Assembly: GCA_030762175.1 (NCBI GenBank)
Contig: CM060831.1
Location: 138,116,001-138,180,000, forward strand
Length of the DNA: 64,000 nucleotides
Direction: 5' to 3'
Origin: Metallyticus violacea
Lineage: Eukaryota > Arthropoda > Insecta > Mantodea > Metallyticidae
The first letter of the stretch is position 1. Each line of letters begins with the position of its first letter. The translations under genes and the position numbers were made by a program. The notes beneath the pieces are model-generated. The model did no database searches. It had not been told where the DNA came from and saw only the letters and a list, made by a program, of their open reading frames with translations. Shown piece after piece: positions 22,590 through 34,935 of this stretch.

Positions 22590-23025
22590 AGAGAAATTTG
22601 GAGGAAAGAACATTTTAGGAACATTTGGTTTAAGCAGGTGGATAAATCACCAGTAGCATTTTGGACCAAAAATCATGAAATAAAACCAGAAATTAAACTG
22701 CTGAAACATCTTCACAATCCAATGGAGTTATCCACTTGGGAAAAATTTTCATGTTAAAAAATAAACAAAACCTATTGAACTTCAAATTTCCTCCTATAGA
22801 TGAACTCAGCAATTTACTACTTCATCCAACAGATGGCACCACAGGAACATCTGGGCATCTAGTCATCATTTCGAGTAATAGCGGTTCAGTGAGCAACTGA
22901 AGATGGGAGAGATTCTTTCGAAATGCGTCTTACTTTTATGTAAGTGGAGTTTAGTGTAAAAAATGAATACCTAAGTTTAGGATATATTACTACTCCATTG
23001 TCAACAGCTTCATAAGTACAATATT
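22590..23025 (+). mobile_element. Penelope-like fragment (family B)
   Basis: Reads NHEIKPEIKLLKHLHNPMEL then STWEKF, and DELSNLLLHPTDGTTGTSG, aligning with the big hairpin's endonuclease tail. The 3' part has CTGAAGATGGGAGAGATTC, CGAAA, then ATGTAAGTGGAG and the terminal block CTACTCCATTGTCAACAGCT TCATAAGTACA. Single orientation. Confidence 0.7.
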
Positions 23026-23371
23026 TATTGTTATAACATAGTTAATTTTAAAAAGTAACTTACCCAAATCTGTTATTTACATTAGAGAAACTCATTAATC
23101 TCAGCCTTTTTGTTATTTCAGATATTTCAGATTTAGCAAGAAAAGCAATTACAGTACCCTTTTGACATCAAAATAAATATAGGCTTAATATTAACTTCCA
23201 TTGTGGTTTACTGTATTTTAATTTCCTGGAAGTCCTTTAAGAAAATGCAATTAGTTTATAATATGTGCCTGTAAATAAATATAGTACTTATGTGCCTTTT
23301 GGGCTTATGTAACCTAAAACTGTTTACATTCTAAAACCAAACCAATTATATGTAGCATTAAACATACTTAC

Positions 23372-23507
23372 TTTAGTAGCCATGGTTAGTCGCTTTCGAA
23401 GTTTCAGATCAATAGCCAAGGCATTCTCTGTAGCAGTATTAAGAAGTGCAAAACTGCCACTATATCTCATTTCAGCCAGTTGCAGAGTGGCATCAACAAA
23501 ATGAAAA
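23372..23507 (-). CDS. Apolipophorin exon 15
   Basis: 136 bases, codons about 1424-1469. It reads FHFVDATLQLAEMRYSGSFA and ends KRLTMATK at GTAAGT, phase 0. Only the frame set by exon 14 is open, which supports the join. Confidence 0.82.
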
Positions 23508-23626
23508 CTGTGAAAAGTTCAATGTTCTTTTATTTTCAAAAGAAAAAAGATGATAAGTATGGACATAAGTAAAGTAATGAAAAAAAAATAATACATTTAA
23601 AGACATGTTAAAATTGTGATACTTAC

Positions 23627-24069
23627 ATATCTTTTACATAAGTGACATTGACTAGATAGGTTTTGTTGAATATATCAAGTTGTATCCATTTATTACTTTG
23701 TTGACGTGATGATGTGAGACCCATAGAGATCTGCCCATTAAGGTTTCCAGAGAAAGTAAGATCAAATATATGATTCATTTGAATCCCATCATTCTTATAT
23801 GTATACAAACCAGAGGCATTTATATGTTTCATCTTCACTGCACTGGTCTTCTGATTGGGAATGCCCCAGAGAACAGATACATCTGCTTTATGCTGTCCTG
23901 TATCTACCTGTAGTAACCCTGACTTAATATCAATCTCATACCAGGGACTCTTTCCTTCCAGTACTAAGATATTTTCATGTAATGTGTGTTGGTATTTCAG
24001 ATACTTCATAATTCTTATTTGTGGAGTTATTGTAGCTTTCATTTGGCTTGAAACACCATCATTTGTGTA
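23627..24069 (-). CDS. Apolipophorin exon 14
   Basis: 443 bases, codons about 1277-1424. It starts YTNDGVSSQMKATITPQIRI and contains PWYEIDIKSGLLQVDTGQHK. Acceptor TTACAG, donor GTAAGT splitting AT|T. Repeating short beta strands of the apoLp-I lipid-binding region; no catalytic features are expected. Confidence 0.85.
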
Positions 24070-25483
24070 CTGTAAAAATACATAAATATGACAATAACAA
24101 TACTTTCTATAAGTAAAATATTTATATTTGTATAAGTATTGACAGTTATTTTAATCTGCATAGTAGATACTGGGTCAATGTCAGAACAGTCATAAATCAT
24201 AATAACAGACCGTTCCCAAGCTAATGGCTGCATGTGTATTGTTGGTTGCAATTTGGTATCATTAAAGGAAGCATTATGTCTATCTTTATGTTATTATAGT
24301 TCAGTTTGTGTTTAAGAGGTCAGCATGATACAAATTTTTGTGGTGTTATACATATTATTAAAGGCTATTGTTGTGTCAGTATTATTGATTACAGTGTGTT
24401 AATGAAGTAAATTTTACTATAGTATATTATATTGAAATGGTAATACTAGAGCAGAGAAAAAATAAGGTCTACAGGAATAACCTCCATACTGTAGAGGAAC
24501 TTAAAAAATATCTGCACAGAAATTGAAAGAATAACAGAAGCAGAGATGTTATAGGTGAATACAAAATTCATTAAAAGATATAAAAAATGTGTGATTGCAG
24601 GTAGACACAACTTCAAGCAAATCCTGTAACATAAGTTAGTACTCATTATGAAATAAAACTAATATTGTGTGCATGCCCCATTATTGATTAAAGTAGTAAA
24701 AGTTGAAATACTAAGGGAACTAGTCCATCAATGGAACTGGTAATTGGCATGATCTTTGCTCCATAAAGCTTTCATTCAATTGTGGACAAAAGCCAAAAGT
24801 AACATTCTGTAACAGTTATTTTAATATGAACAAATATTTTTTCTTTTAGTTTGAACTTTTTATTGAAAAATGCATTTAGACATATATTGCTGATTATACA
24901 GATAAATTCACATTCATTTTGTCGGTCTTTAGGAATTGATTATGTTCAAGCTATTTTCTATTTCTTTGCAGCACAAACACTACCATACTTATTTAAATGG
25001 TTAAATTATATGATATCAACATTTACATAAGCTATCAAATGCTGTGAACATAGAGAATGGTTGTTCAGATCCTTAGAAATACAATAAAATAATTTAACCA
25101 ACACATTGTAACAAAGAAATTTAGAAGAGAAAGAGAGGGATAAAGGCTCAATTAGAAGGGTAAAAATAAAGGATCAATTATCCTTTTAATAGTTTCTTTG
25201 CAACTAATAGCACATGTTTGATGTTTATATACAGATTCAGTAAAATAGCTCCCAAAAGTGACCTAGATTCTAATTTTAGGCAGCGGCAACTCTTTGAAGG
25301 CTTCTTTTTAACAATGAGAAGGAGAGTATTCTAAGATCTAAAGTAACATCATTTTTTATTAAATTGCAACAAATATTCTTTCTCATATCATCATTCTGAA
25401 GAGCTTTAACATCTGGTAAGAAGGGAGAGAGGGATATAGTAAAAGAAAAATACATTTTATAAAACAAGATTATAGAGGCTTAC
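24070..25483. other. Intron, nothing recognised
   Basis: 1.4 kb of AT-rich sequence; only incidental short frames. Confidence 0.45.
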
Positions 25484-25705
25484 CTTATATTGTAGGTCCA
25501 ACCCATATTCTATCTGTAACTTTGGACAGCTCAAAGAGAATATGATACCAAAGTCCACATCTGCCTTTGTAGAAATGTATCGATACAGCTGCTGAGTTTG
25601 CCACATTGTGCCACCAATCACCAGTTTACCATTATTTTCAAAATATTGTCGACTATGTTGGATCTCCAAAGATAAATCCAAGTTGTATTGTGGAAACTGA
25701 GACAT
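25484..25705 (-). CDS. Apolipophorin exon 13
   Basis: 222 bases, 74 codons (about 1203-1276), phase 0 at both ends. It starts MSQFPQYNLDLSLEIQHSRQ and ends QIEYGLDLQYK at a GTAAGC donor. The methionine at its start is internal: exon 12 joins in frame. Confidence 0.85.
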
Positions 25706-26054
25706 CTAAAGCAATAAAAGCTATAGTTAGGCACTACCTCTAACAAAAAAACTTGTTATTCAGAAAATTAACTTTGCAAATTAAGTTAAAAGAAAGGGGG
25801 GGGGGCATATTTTCAAGCTTCTTTCTTTGTTTTTAGAAAAATACTTCAATTATTATTTCCATTTACATATTTCTTTCATTAATTGGATTTGACTTAAATT
25901 AAAGAAAATATTATTGTATACACCCTCACCATTAGAATTGAAGAGCAAAATGAAGAAACAACAATAAATTCATTTATAAAATTCAGATGGTATGTTTTAG
26001 AATTTAATTTATTAGCATAATCTACAGATAGGTAAATGTAAAATGTGTAATCAC
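25706..26054. other. Intron, nothing recognised
   Basis: AT-rich with a GGGGGGGGG run at about 25796-25805. Confidence 0.45.
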
Positions 26055-26290
26055 CTGCAGTGTAAGGAAAGTATTTTTATGACCTAGCATTCCCTTGACC
26101 ATATTTTGGAGCTTAAATGAGAAATCCAAACTCTCAGTTTTTTGGTTTGGCAAAGTATATTGAATAATGGCTTTAGATCCGACATAATTATCCATTATAT
26201 ACAAGTTACTATGTACTGTGCTATGAAGCCCTCCCATCTTCACATTTCCATTTAGCTCATACTTCCCTTGATCATCCATTAGCAAATCAC
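26055..26290 (-). CDS. Apolipophorin exon 12
   Basis: 236 bases, codons about 1124-1202, G|GT split at the start and phase 0 at the end. It reads GDLLMDDQGKYELNGNVKMG, then AIIQYTLPNQKTESLDFSFK. Amphipathic beta pattern. Acceptor TTACAG, donor GTGATT. Confidence 0.85.
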
Positions 26291-26946
26291 CTGTAACATA
26301 AAACATTAGTTTTAATGTACAACATTCTGTATTTTATTAATTTTCTTGATTTATTTTTTTCACTAGATTCAGTGGTCCTTTTATAGCTGTGAAATAATCC
26401 TGCTTTTAATATAAGGGAATAATCCTAGAAAATTGTTATATAGGATAATAGAAAATGTGGAAATGAAGATGGACTTATTTTAAAAAGTCAATAACTAGAG
26501 TTATGCTTTTTTAGAGTATTATATTAGTCTCCCTCATCACTTCTTGCTATTTGTTATTATTGTTTTTTTACTTGATATTTTCACTGCACATATGCTAAAA
26601 GTTTATAAATTTAAGCAAAATTTTAAATGTTTTCGTACAGCAATAGCAAATTTCAAAGGGTAATATGTTATTTCACATTCCATTGAACAGATATGACTTA
26701 CATACACTTTGAGCAAGCTTTTCATTAATTTTTTTTAACCTTTTATAACAGATTTTTTTCTTTTGCTTGAATTATAAAGTATGAATGGATTGATTTTTAT
26801 ATATGATTTAGCTACAAAGTCATCCACATCATATTAAAAGGTTGTAAGGTAAGGACTGCTTCGATTACAGAGAAAAATTCTCAGCAAAGTAACAGATTTA
26901 GCAAAATATGGCATGAAGAACAAGAACATTCAAACAGTAAGCTCTA
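26291..26946. other. Intron, nothing recognised
   Basis: AT-rich, no feature. Confidence 0.4.
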
Positions 26947-27130
26947 TCATATTACAAATTATTTACGAGGAAGTCACTCAAATTTCACCAGTTTTATTCC
27001 ACTTACTTGGACATGTTTCAAAGGCAAAATTCAGGACAATGAAGGAAATTTGCCTTTGAAACATGTCCAAGTAAGTGGAATAAAATTAGTGAAATTTGAG
27101 TGACTTCTTCATAAATAATTTGTTATATGA
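26947..27130. repeat. Penelope-like terminal foldback (family C)
   Basis: Arms of about 80 bases (26947-27029 and 27048-27130, symmetric about 27038.5) with an 18-base spacer. The arms are the 3' terminus of the family at 53382-54245: TTTGAAACATGTCCAAGTAA then GTGGAATAAAATTAGTGAAA. A minimal inverted dimer with no coding sequence left. Confidence 0.85.
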
Positions 27131-28029
27131 TACTATATTTCACTGTGAAAATCCCAAACTATTCAAATTTATAATAAGCTCTATGCTTTCCAGAATATCA
27201 TAATATTCTATATAATTACAGACAATAGTTCTAGAAGTTCTACATAATAATGATTTCATTTTGTTTGAACTTTAAAGTATCCCAGTTTATGCAAATGTGC
27301 ATCAATGGATTGAAATGTAATATGATGTGCTTTATTTGAGTATCTTTCTCTGTAGATCTCAGGAGATCTTAAGCTTAACCTCTTGTTTCCTCATAAATCA
27401 GGTGCATGTCGGCAAGTTCAGAAAAAACGGTAACCATTCTCCATTTCTTCAATTTGTAATAATTTTATGAGTTATTTTATGTTATATCATTGGTTACAAA
27501 ACAAACAACTATTGTATGAAACAATCAACAGATACCTTGTAAAATGGCAACTTTGTTTCTAACAAGTAAATTCCTATTAGCATGCCAATGTAGTGGTGTG
27601 CAATTATATGTTTAGCCTGAAGTGATGCATGTTTTTGCATAAAAACGCTGTTCATAGGTTATTAACAATCAGGTTTATTTAAATTATTGAGTAGGCATTA
27701 AGCCATTCTAATATAAATTTTAACACAATTTACCTTTAGTGTAAATTTCTGAGCACAAAATTACAATTATTTCATAGTCATAACTTGGACATTTTATGTC
27801 TGTGACCTTAGATTTCCTACCAAATTAATTGTCTAAGACCCCTCTAAAAGTAGTTAAAATATTTTGGTGTTGTTCATTAACCTTCTGTACATTTATTATA
27901 TCTTAGCAGAAATGATTTGATTCTAAATTCTAATTATATTTTTTCTCTTATTAATTTAACAATTACATACTTTGACTCTTATAGAAGATAAAAAAAGTTA
28001 TAAACGATAAAAAAAGAATAACATCATAC
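27131..28029. other. Intron, nothing recognised
   Basis: AT-rich, no feature. Confidence 0.4.
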
Positions 28030-28376
28030 CTGATATTACCACACTCTCTTTACTGGAGCTTGTTTTTACTAGTACATCAGCACTATATTTGGACCTTTCC
28101 ACATAGTTAATTTTTCCAGTCATTTCCAATATTTTTTTTTGCTTGAAGCTTAGAGTAAAAAATGGTTCATAACGTCCAGTATTTGCTTTCTTGGCTGTTC
28201 TATATCCAGTGTGGGTCAATAAAAATTCTTGGTCATTGATCATGATCATTGCATTTACTGAACGTTCTTCTGGGGAATTCTCAATTTTTCCATTCATACC
28301 AATATTTCCAAAAGGGCTCACAAGGGCTGCATCCAGAGCTGAATTTTCATAATTTATCTCATAATGAGCTCTTGCT
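28030..28376 (-). CDS. Apolipophorin exon 11: beta-sheet region
   Basis: 347 bases, codons about 1008-1124. It reads RARAHYEINYENSALDAALV, then SPFGNIGMNGKIEN and EMTGKINYVERSKYSADVLV. The alternating polar/hydrophobic pattern with KxxGKxxY units fits the second open sheet (DUF1081-like). Acceptor CCACAG, donor GTATGA. Confidence 0.88.
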
Positions 28377-28582
28377 CTGTGGAGGAAACAAAATCAGATG
28401 CAAATAAAAACTTCAACACCTTGCAGTTGTTTAAAAAAATTAGTCAAATTATTTGCTTTCCTACAAGGTGATTTAAAGCTATAAAGTTATCAGTAAATTT
28501 TATTACCATGGGCTTTCTTGACATTAATAATCCTTTTCAAAAATAAATGTTGTTCTTAAAATAGATATTAAGAAATGAATAC

Positions 28583-29915
28583 CTGCGATTCACTTTAGAG
28601 CCTGGTGTGTCAAACTGGAGGACCATGGAAGATGTTGCTCTTTTCAGGTCATGCTTCTTTTTAAACAGAAATTCATATGCATTAAAAGTGTCAATTTTAT
28701 CAATACCAACACGAAAAACAAATGGCCCTGTTAGAGGGAAATATGGTGAATCAGACTTAAGTGTTGCATTTACATACGACAGTTCTATGCAAGGTTGCAT
28801 ACCAGTAATGGTACTGACAATTTTGGGGAATCCACATGCCTCATATTTCTCTGATGCTTCTTCTAAACCAGCACTCTCCACTAATTGTTCTCGATGCAAT
28901 AAGAAAATTTGAGAAGAAACATCCAGAATCTCAACTCGCTTGCGTGGCATATTGAGCTGAATATCTACCACTTCACTACCTTCTACCTGCAGTCGTCCAT
29001 CTAAATGTGTGTTAGTGTGTAATGTACTGATCACTTGCACTCCAGCTTGTGCTGCCTGTTCTATTCCAATGGACATAGTCCCAGAAAATTGTAAAACTGC
29101 ACTCGGGGATATACTCCCTTCAATATTTACTAAGCCTGTTCTTAGAAATTCTTTTGCATTTAAACTTCCATGCATTTGGAGACTAATAGCTGCTGTTCCA
29201 TTTACAGATAACTCTACAGGTAGACCTGCTATAGATGGTACAGTATATAATGTGTCCACTAATACCACTGTCTTAGTATAATCATATGGCTTTTCTTTGA
29301 TTAGTTTCTGAATAATATCAAAAGCACCAGTTTTTCCATCAATACCACCAGTAATTTCATTCAATCCATTGTACTGTGAATAAATCAGTTCATTTCCAAA
29401 TATTCTTGCATATACAGATGCTTGTGGTTCTACTCTAAAATGTGATTTGGCATCAAACTTTTGAGACATATAGTTGATAGTGTTTTTGAGTTCCTCTTGA
29501 GAATCTGTAAGAGGTTCTCCCTTATCTTTGAGATCTTTAAGCATCTTAGAAACTGCATTATCTGGAAAATGTCCATTGGGGCCAAATACTCCTTCTACTA
29601 ATGACTCGAAACCTTGAGCCCTTGCTCCTAATTCCAAGATATTGACAGACTGACCAAATAAATCCACAGTGAGATTGAGTGAACCAGAGCGGGGAAGATA
29701 TGATTGAGGTGTGAAAACTACATTGCTTTCTACTGCAGCTCCAATATCCAAGCGATCTGAAAAGAATGAAGCCTCATAGTTGCGAGAAAATTTCCTTGCA
29801 TCAGTCTTGAATTTGTTGCGTAGGAGGTCATTAGAAACTAGGTCCCTTATGTTTTGTTTCCATAGACTGGCAGTCTCTTGTAAATTTGTTAAGTGAGTCC
29901 AAACAAATGAGGCAA
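28583..29915 (-). CDS. Apolipophorin exon 10: large exon, lipid-pocket beta sheets
   Basis: 1,333 bases, codons about 564-1008, the largest fully bounded exon. It begins VASFVWTHLTNLQETASLWK, passes SNDLLRNKFKTDARKFSRNY, and continues into FTPQSYLPRSGSLNLTVDLF, the start of the open beta-sheet region (DUF1943-like) that lines the lipid pocket. Later landmarks are LPVELSVNGTAAISLQMHG and QLNMPRKRVEILDVSSQIF. It ends TPGSKVNRR with a GTATTC donor, phase 2. In insects the furin site that cuts the precursor into apoLp-II and apoLp-I is expected near the first third of this exon; no R-x-x-R is seen in codons about 657-735 (see findings). Confidence 0.95.
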
Positions 29916-31603
29916 CTGAAAAAGAAGTAAAGATGCTTTTATTAATGTTCTGTATTTATAACTTTATCCCTCTAAATCTATGAAGCAAATTAGAATTTTC
30001 AGTGTATTAATTAAAGCTTTCAATATAGTTTTGAATTATATGATAGTACATTAGATTGTGTGCTCTTTGAATGAACTTCTTAAAGCTATGAGGCAAAAAC
30101 TTGGAAAATAGAATAATTCTTTAATTAAATTATTGTATGACTAAGTAAAAAACTGAAGCCACAGAATGTTTAATTGGACTCGGTCATATAATTTTATTAT
30201 ATGATTTGTTCATTATACAAGTTCCAATTTACACTTCAAGTTAATAAAATAATTATTTTTTAAAACATTTCATATGCTTATATTAATTACCATTTAATTT
30301 TAAATGTCCTTTAAACTTCATTAATATTAAAACAATTTACATACAATGATAATCTTAAGTTTGATATTTAGTAAATAAGTAATAAGAATAGAGTTTTAGA
30401 CAAAAATATCCTGTTTTTTCCTCTCCATAATTTTTTTCAATATACCTTATGTTATAGTATCTTGAACAACATTAAAGGAAAACTAAATGGTGATATAAAA
30501 ATAATATTTTAAATTTAAAATGGATATTGCCAGAAAAAATTTTAATGAAAATGAAAAATTTTATATCAAGCTTCATGATAAAACATCAACTGAAATTCAC
30601 GAAATCTATAATTCACATCAATTATCTGTTTGGCTGATAGTTTTTTAAAAAGAAAATTTGACTGCAGATAAAAAAATCTTTTAATAGTGGAGTTGCATTT
30701 GGAATAAGTGCATTATTTTTCAAATGTAACTTACAATAATTCAATTTAATTTTTCAAAACAATCAAGAACACATATAAGTGCACAATGTCATTATAGAAA
30801 TATGTCATAAGATAAAGAAAGTCTGTTTTAGTAGAGTATTTGCTGACATTGTGAGCACACAAAAGGCATTTTTAGCTCTGTAGGCACAAAATGGATAGTT
30901 GTAAAGAAACATTGAATATAGGTATCCATCAAAATTACTTTATTTTGTATCATGTTGAAACATCAATGATACCTTCTGAATAAAGCAAAGTTTAACCAAA
31001 ATGAGTACAAAATTAGGCTTTGCACCTAATGTTTAGTGCAATAAAATTTGCTCTTCTTGTAGCACTGAAGTTTGTAACAACTAATCTATAAATCTTGAAA
31101 TACAAGTACCTCTGTAAACTTATATAATGGGAAGCATTAGAATTTCTGGTAGGTTATGTACCTGAAGGAAATATGGAAATAAGGGGGAGTGATTCCTAAG
31201 CAAAAAAAGGTATCAAAATTGGGTTAACAACTGAGTAAAAATATATGAAAATAATCCATAGAAAGAATTATATTAAGCAGCATTAAAAAAAAAAGGTAAA
31301 TCAAACACACAGAGGAAGATAAACACAATGCTTTAGTACCTGACTTACCACAAATGTCAGCTATATATAGCTATGTTTGTCTTAGTTCTGTATTGAATGT
31401 TTAGCTTCACATCTTCAAAGAACTGATATATTAGCACCATTGAATTATCTGTGTATGTAAAAGATTTGGGATATCTGCTGTTTGGAGAGCCTGAGTTATA
31501 TGAGACACCACTCCAGGTTTTACAGTATATTATCAGTCAACAAATTACAGCTTTTTAATAAAGTATAACAGAGCAGCAATTACATAAAATATGTTTAACA
31601 TAC
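29916..31603. other. Intron, only a trace of Penelope-like end
   Basis: Near 30160-30240, GGACTCGGTCATATAATTTT and ATTATACAAGTTCCAATTTA resemble the family-A terminus. Nothing else is recognised. Confidence 0.4.
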
Positions 31604-31823
31604 CTTGATTTACATCTTCATTATAGAGTGTTTCTTTGATACGACGTAACACTTGTGTGTTGGGGCATTGCATGACAGCAAGATATGATGCAATCCTCAA
31701 TTCTGGATCAAAATTCTTATTTGTATATGCATCCAGGAAATATGCAGTTCTTTCCTTACTGCAGGGTAATCTTCGATAAGCAGATATTGCAGCCAACCTT
31801 ACTTCCATTGAATTCTGATCAGA
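31604..31823 (-). CDS. Apolipophorin exon 9: end of the helical domain
   Basis: 220 bases, codons about 491-564. It reads SDQNSMEVRLAAISAYRRLP, then FDPELRIASYLAVMQCPN. The EVRLAAISAYRRLPC and ELRIASYLAVMxCP motifs are classic helical repeats of this family. Acceptor TTTCAG, donor GTATGT after NEDVNQ, phase 1. Confidence 0.93.
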
Positions 31824-32387
31824 CTGAAAATTGATAAGATATTGTATTTATTATGAAATGAAATCTTTAACATTTCATTTAAAGAAATATTCTGTCTAGA
31901 ATGCTAGCTTTATAATTTATTTACCTAAATATTTTACGCCAATTATTTAGATCTGCAGGACAATGTTATTTTGTTTTCTTTTTAACAGTCCCTCATAACA
32001 GGGAAGATATAAAGAAAGAAACAATGAATGAATGTATGTTTTTTAATGAAAGGAGTATGTAAATGAGCCTGGAGCCCATAATGCTTAAGGTTATCTTGCA
32101 TTCACCTTTTTAGGGTAAGGAAAAGTTCATGGACTAACATTTCTAAATGATTGCACCATAATGCAACAGTAATAAGAAGACTATAAAAATGACCTGAATT
32201 TCAAATCAGCTCAAGAAATCTTAAAGCAAAGCAAGATAAAGAAAAGCAACATTAACAAGAAGTACAAATGTACTTAGCAGGACAGTTTCAAAATTGGTAT
32301 GTCATGCTAAAACTGGGACATCTGGGATCTGTAAAATAGGTTAAACTTCACGTAAATCAATCCATTGCAACTACATAATCACATTTA
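31824..32387. other. Intron, nothing recognised
   Basis: No feature. Confidence 0.4.
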
Positions 32388-32525
32388 AAAAAGTTGAGTC
32401 GAAAGTGTGACTTATACATCACTAAGATTTTAATAAAAAGGAAGATGGGAGTGGCTCCAGAAACTAGTCTTCCTTTTTATTAAAATCTTAGTGATGTATA
32501 TGTTACAATTTTGACTCAACTTTTT
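32388..32525. repeat. Penelope-like terminal foldback (family D)
   Basis: Arms of 59 bases (32388-32446, 32467-32525), nearly perfect. The spacer is the hammerhead-like stem GGGAGTGGCTCC followed by AGAAAC. The right arm ATTAAAATCTTAGTGATGTA then TGTTACAATTTTGACTCAAC is the 3' end of the family at 40017-40497. Confidence 0.85.
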
Positions 32526-34615
32526 TAAATGTTAATATTTGACATCACTGTTACAAAAGTTCACTATATTAATATACAATATAACAATTGAAATATGAAT
32601 TCATATGGAATATTATAAAATTATATTTATATACTTATAATCTATAGAAAACATAATATATTTATTTACATAATCACAGCTTAGGTAATGTTATAAACTT
32701 CCTGTACTCTACCATTTCTTAAAAAAATCACCACAAGCCTCCTTCTTAGTAGAAACCATTCAGCATTTTCAGCCATCTCTAGTGAGTTTATGACATGAAG
32801 CTTTAGCTTGGAGTTTTTGCTATACCTTGTAGCAGGAAACTTAATAAATGTAAAAATATACAATATATTTAAGTAAATTTTCTGCTTTGTTTTTTAAACT
32901 ACTGCTTATTGGCAACAACGTGTCTGCCTCATGACCATACCGCATACGACCTGCACTTCCCAACTAAAATCTTAACTGTTAATCAATATGATTAAGGATG
33001 GCAAGTCAATACGTTGTCAGGTTTTTTGTTTACTGATAGTGAGATGCCCCAAAATGAAAGTGCATGCTTTTGGACATTTTAAAATACAAATATTCTTTTG
33101 TTACTTTGTTGAAAATTATATGAATAAAATTATGTTACTTGGACAAAAGAGCAAAATTGCATGAACATTGACATGCTGAAAACTCTAATCACAGTAAAAT
33201 ATAATTTCAATAACTATATGTGTGGGATTTATTTATTTTTTTTTTTAATTCCTTTCAATAAATTACAAGATTTTGACATTATATACATGTCAAAATACAG
33301 TTTGCAGGGCACCCAAGAAAGGTGGCATGCTTGTCTTCTAGCAGTGATACAGTTGGAAATGTAATTTAAAAAGTGAGTAGGCCTAATTATATCTTAGTTT
33401 TAAACATTTTTAATGTGTTCTGCTTTTTGGACTGTAAAATCTGTCAATTAATAGTCTACAATTTTTTTTAACAAATATATGATTCAAGCATTTAATATTT
33501 TTTTGTAAACTGCATAGGCTTATAAGTGGAAATTTTTCTACTGTTCACAAAAATGGCTCAGAAATTATTTCAGAAGCAACCTTTGAATATTGCTTCTATC
33601 CAGAGGCAGAAATAAGCAGAATCTATAACATAATTGTTAAGAGTATGAAAGATAGGGTAAACGGCACCAACAAGAGTGGCCTACAAATTTTCCAAGTCTT
33701 TCTATATTAGGATTTCCAGGACATTTCCAACTTTTTTTGCTTAAAAATGTGGGACTGACTAAAAATATAAATAAATTTACTACATTTTACATATCACAAA
33801 TGTATTCTAATAAAAATACAATTTCAAAGAGCACAAAGTAAAGGCCAAATTTATTTATCACAGTATTTAAAAGATTTATGAGCTTGTTTTTCTCATCCAT
33901 CAACAGCACATTTATTAATGGAAAAACATGATTCATGATTGACCGCTACATTGGATTCTGGCAGTGCCAAATAAAAACTTACCAAGCATATCAGATGGAA
34001 AAAAAAAATAAATAAATTCTGTAATTTACTTTTGTAGAAAAAGTCAGGGTATTGGGACATTTTACCAAAAAATGAAACTGTTTTGGTAAAATAGAGTTTT
34101 GGGAACCCTATTCAACGTAGAAGATCTAAGAATCTGTATGTCATTACATCAAACACCTGGAGATAAGAGAAGCAAAGAGGAGAGAGATAGAAGCAAACTT
34201 CTATGGTACCGATGCAATGCTAGACAGAAAATGGAATAACAAAAACCAGGAGCAAGGACATATTGTAACACAATATGCCATCCAAAGCTTTCAACAATAA
34301 CCCCAGTGATAGACATGTGTGTGAATGGTACGGTCAGAGATGCGACACATCTTAATGTGTGCCTTAAAATATCAATGATGCGAAGTGAATATGGTACACG
34401 CAACCTCAATACCTACTTGCATGACCATTTCCTTTATTATAACATAACTGTTGAAGGATTGATCCTGAAATGTTAAATTAGGAAAATATTAAAAGAGAAA
34501 AGAACAGATGAAAATATTTCTAATAGCATAAAACTAACTAAAATTTCAGATGGAGCCATGATTTGGAAACAAATGCAATAATTCCAAAAGAAAATAAAAC
34601 ACTAATTTAATTAAA
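32526..34615. other. Intron, no confident feature
   Basis: Mostly AT-rich. The less AT-rich block at 34140-34440 (GGTACCGATGCAATGCTAGA, ACAGTTGAAGG-like) looks like an old insertion but matches nothing I can name. Confidence 0.35.
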
Positions 34616-34935
34616 TGTACTTACGAAGCTGTTGACAATGGAGTGGTATATATATAAACAATGTATACAGTTTTATTCACACTTTTCATTACAAAAAATA
34701 AGGATAATTTGATGAATTTTGATTTCCCTCCATTGGATGAACTCAGCAAATTCCTAATAATACCAACAGATGCCGCCACAAGAACATCAAGAGACCCAAC
34801 CGCCACATTTAACAACAGTTTGTCAACAGGCTGAAGATGGGAGGGATCGCTCCCGAAACATATGTCCAAATTTTATGTAAGTGAATGGAGTTAGTGTGAA
34901 AAAAACTGTATACATTGTTTATTTATAAACACTAA
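34616..34935 (+). mobile_element. Penelope-like fragment (family B) with inverted left end
   Basis: The left 65 bases (TGTACTTACGAAGCTGTTGA...CAGTTTTATTCACAC) are an inverted copy of the terminus; the body 34683-34935 is nearly identical to the 3' part of the big hairpin (FITKNKDNLMNFDFPPLDEL). The hammerhead-like core CTGAAGATGGGAGGGATCGC is at 34831. A strongly asymmetric inverted dimer and, from its identity, young. Confidence 0.85.

Noticed and set aside
28930..28960. PRKR in exon 10 as the furin cleavage site
   Set aside because: There is no arginine at P4 and it sits in a regular beta strand (NMPRKRVEIL), well past the usual position.
28607..29281. Plus-strand frames of 90-101 codons
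   Set aside because: Antisense shadows of the large apolipophorin exon 10.
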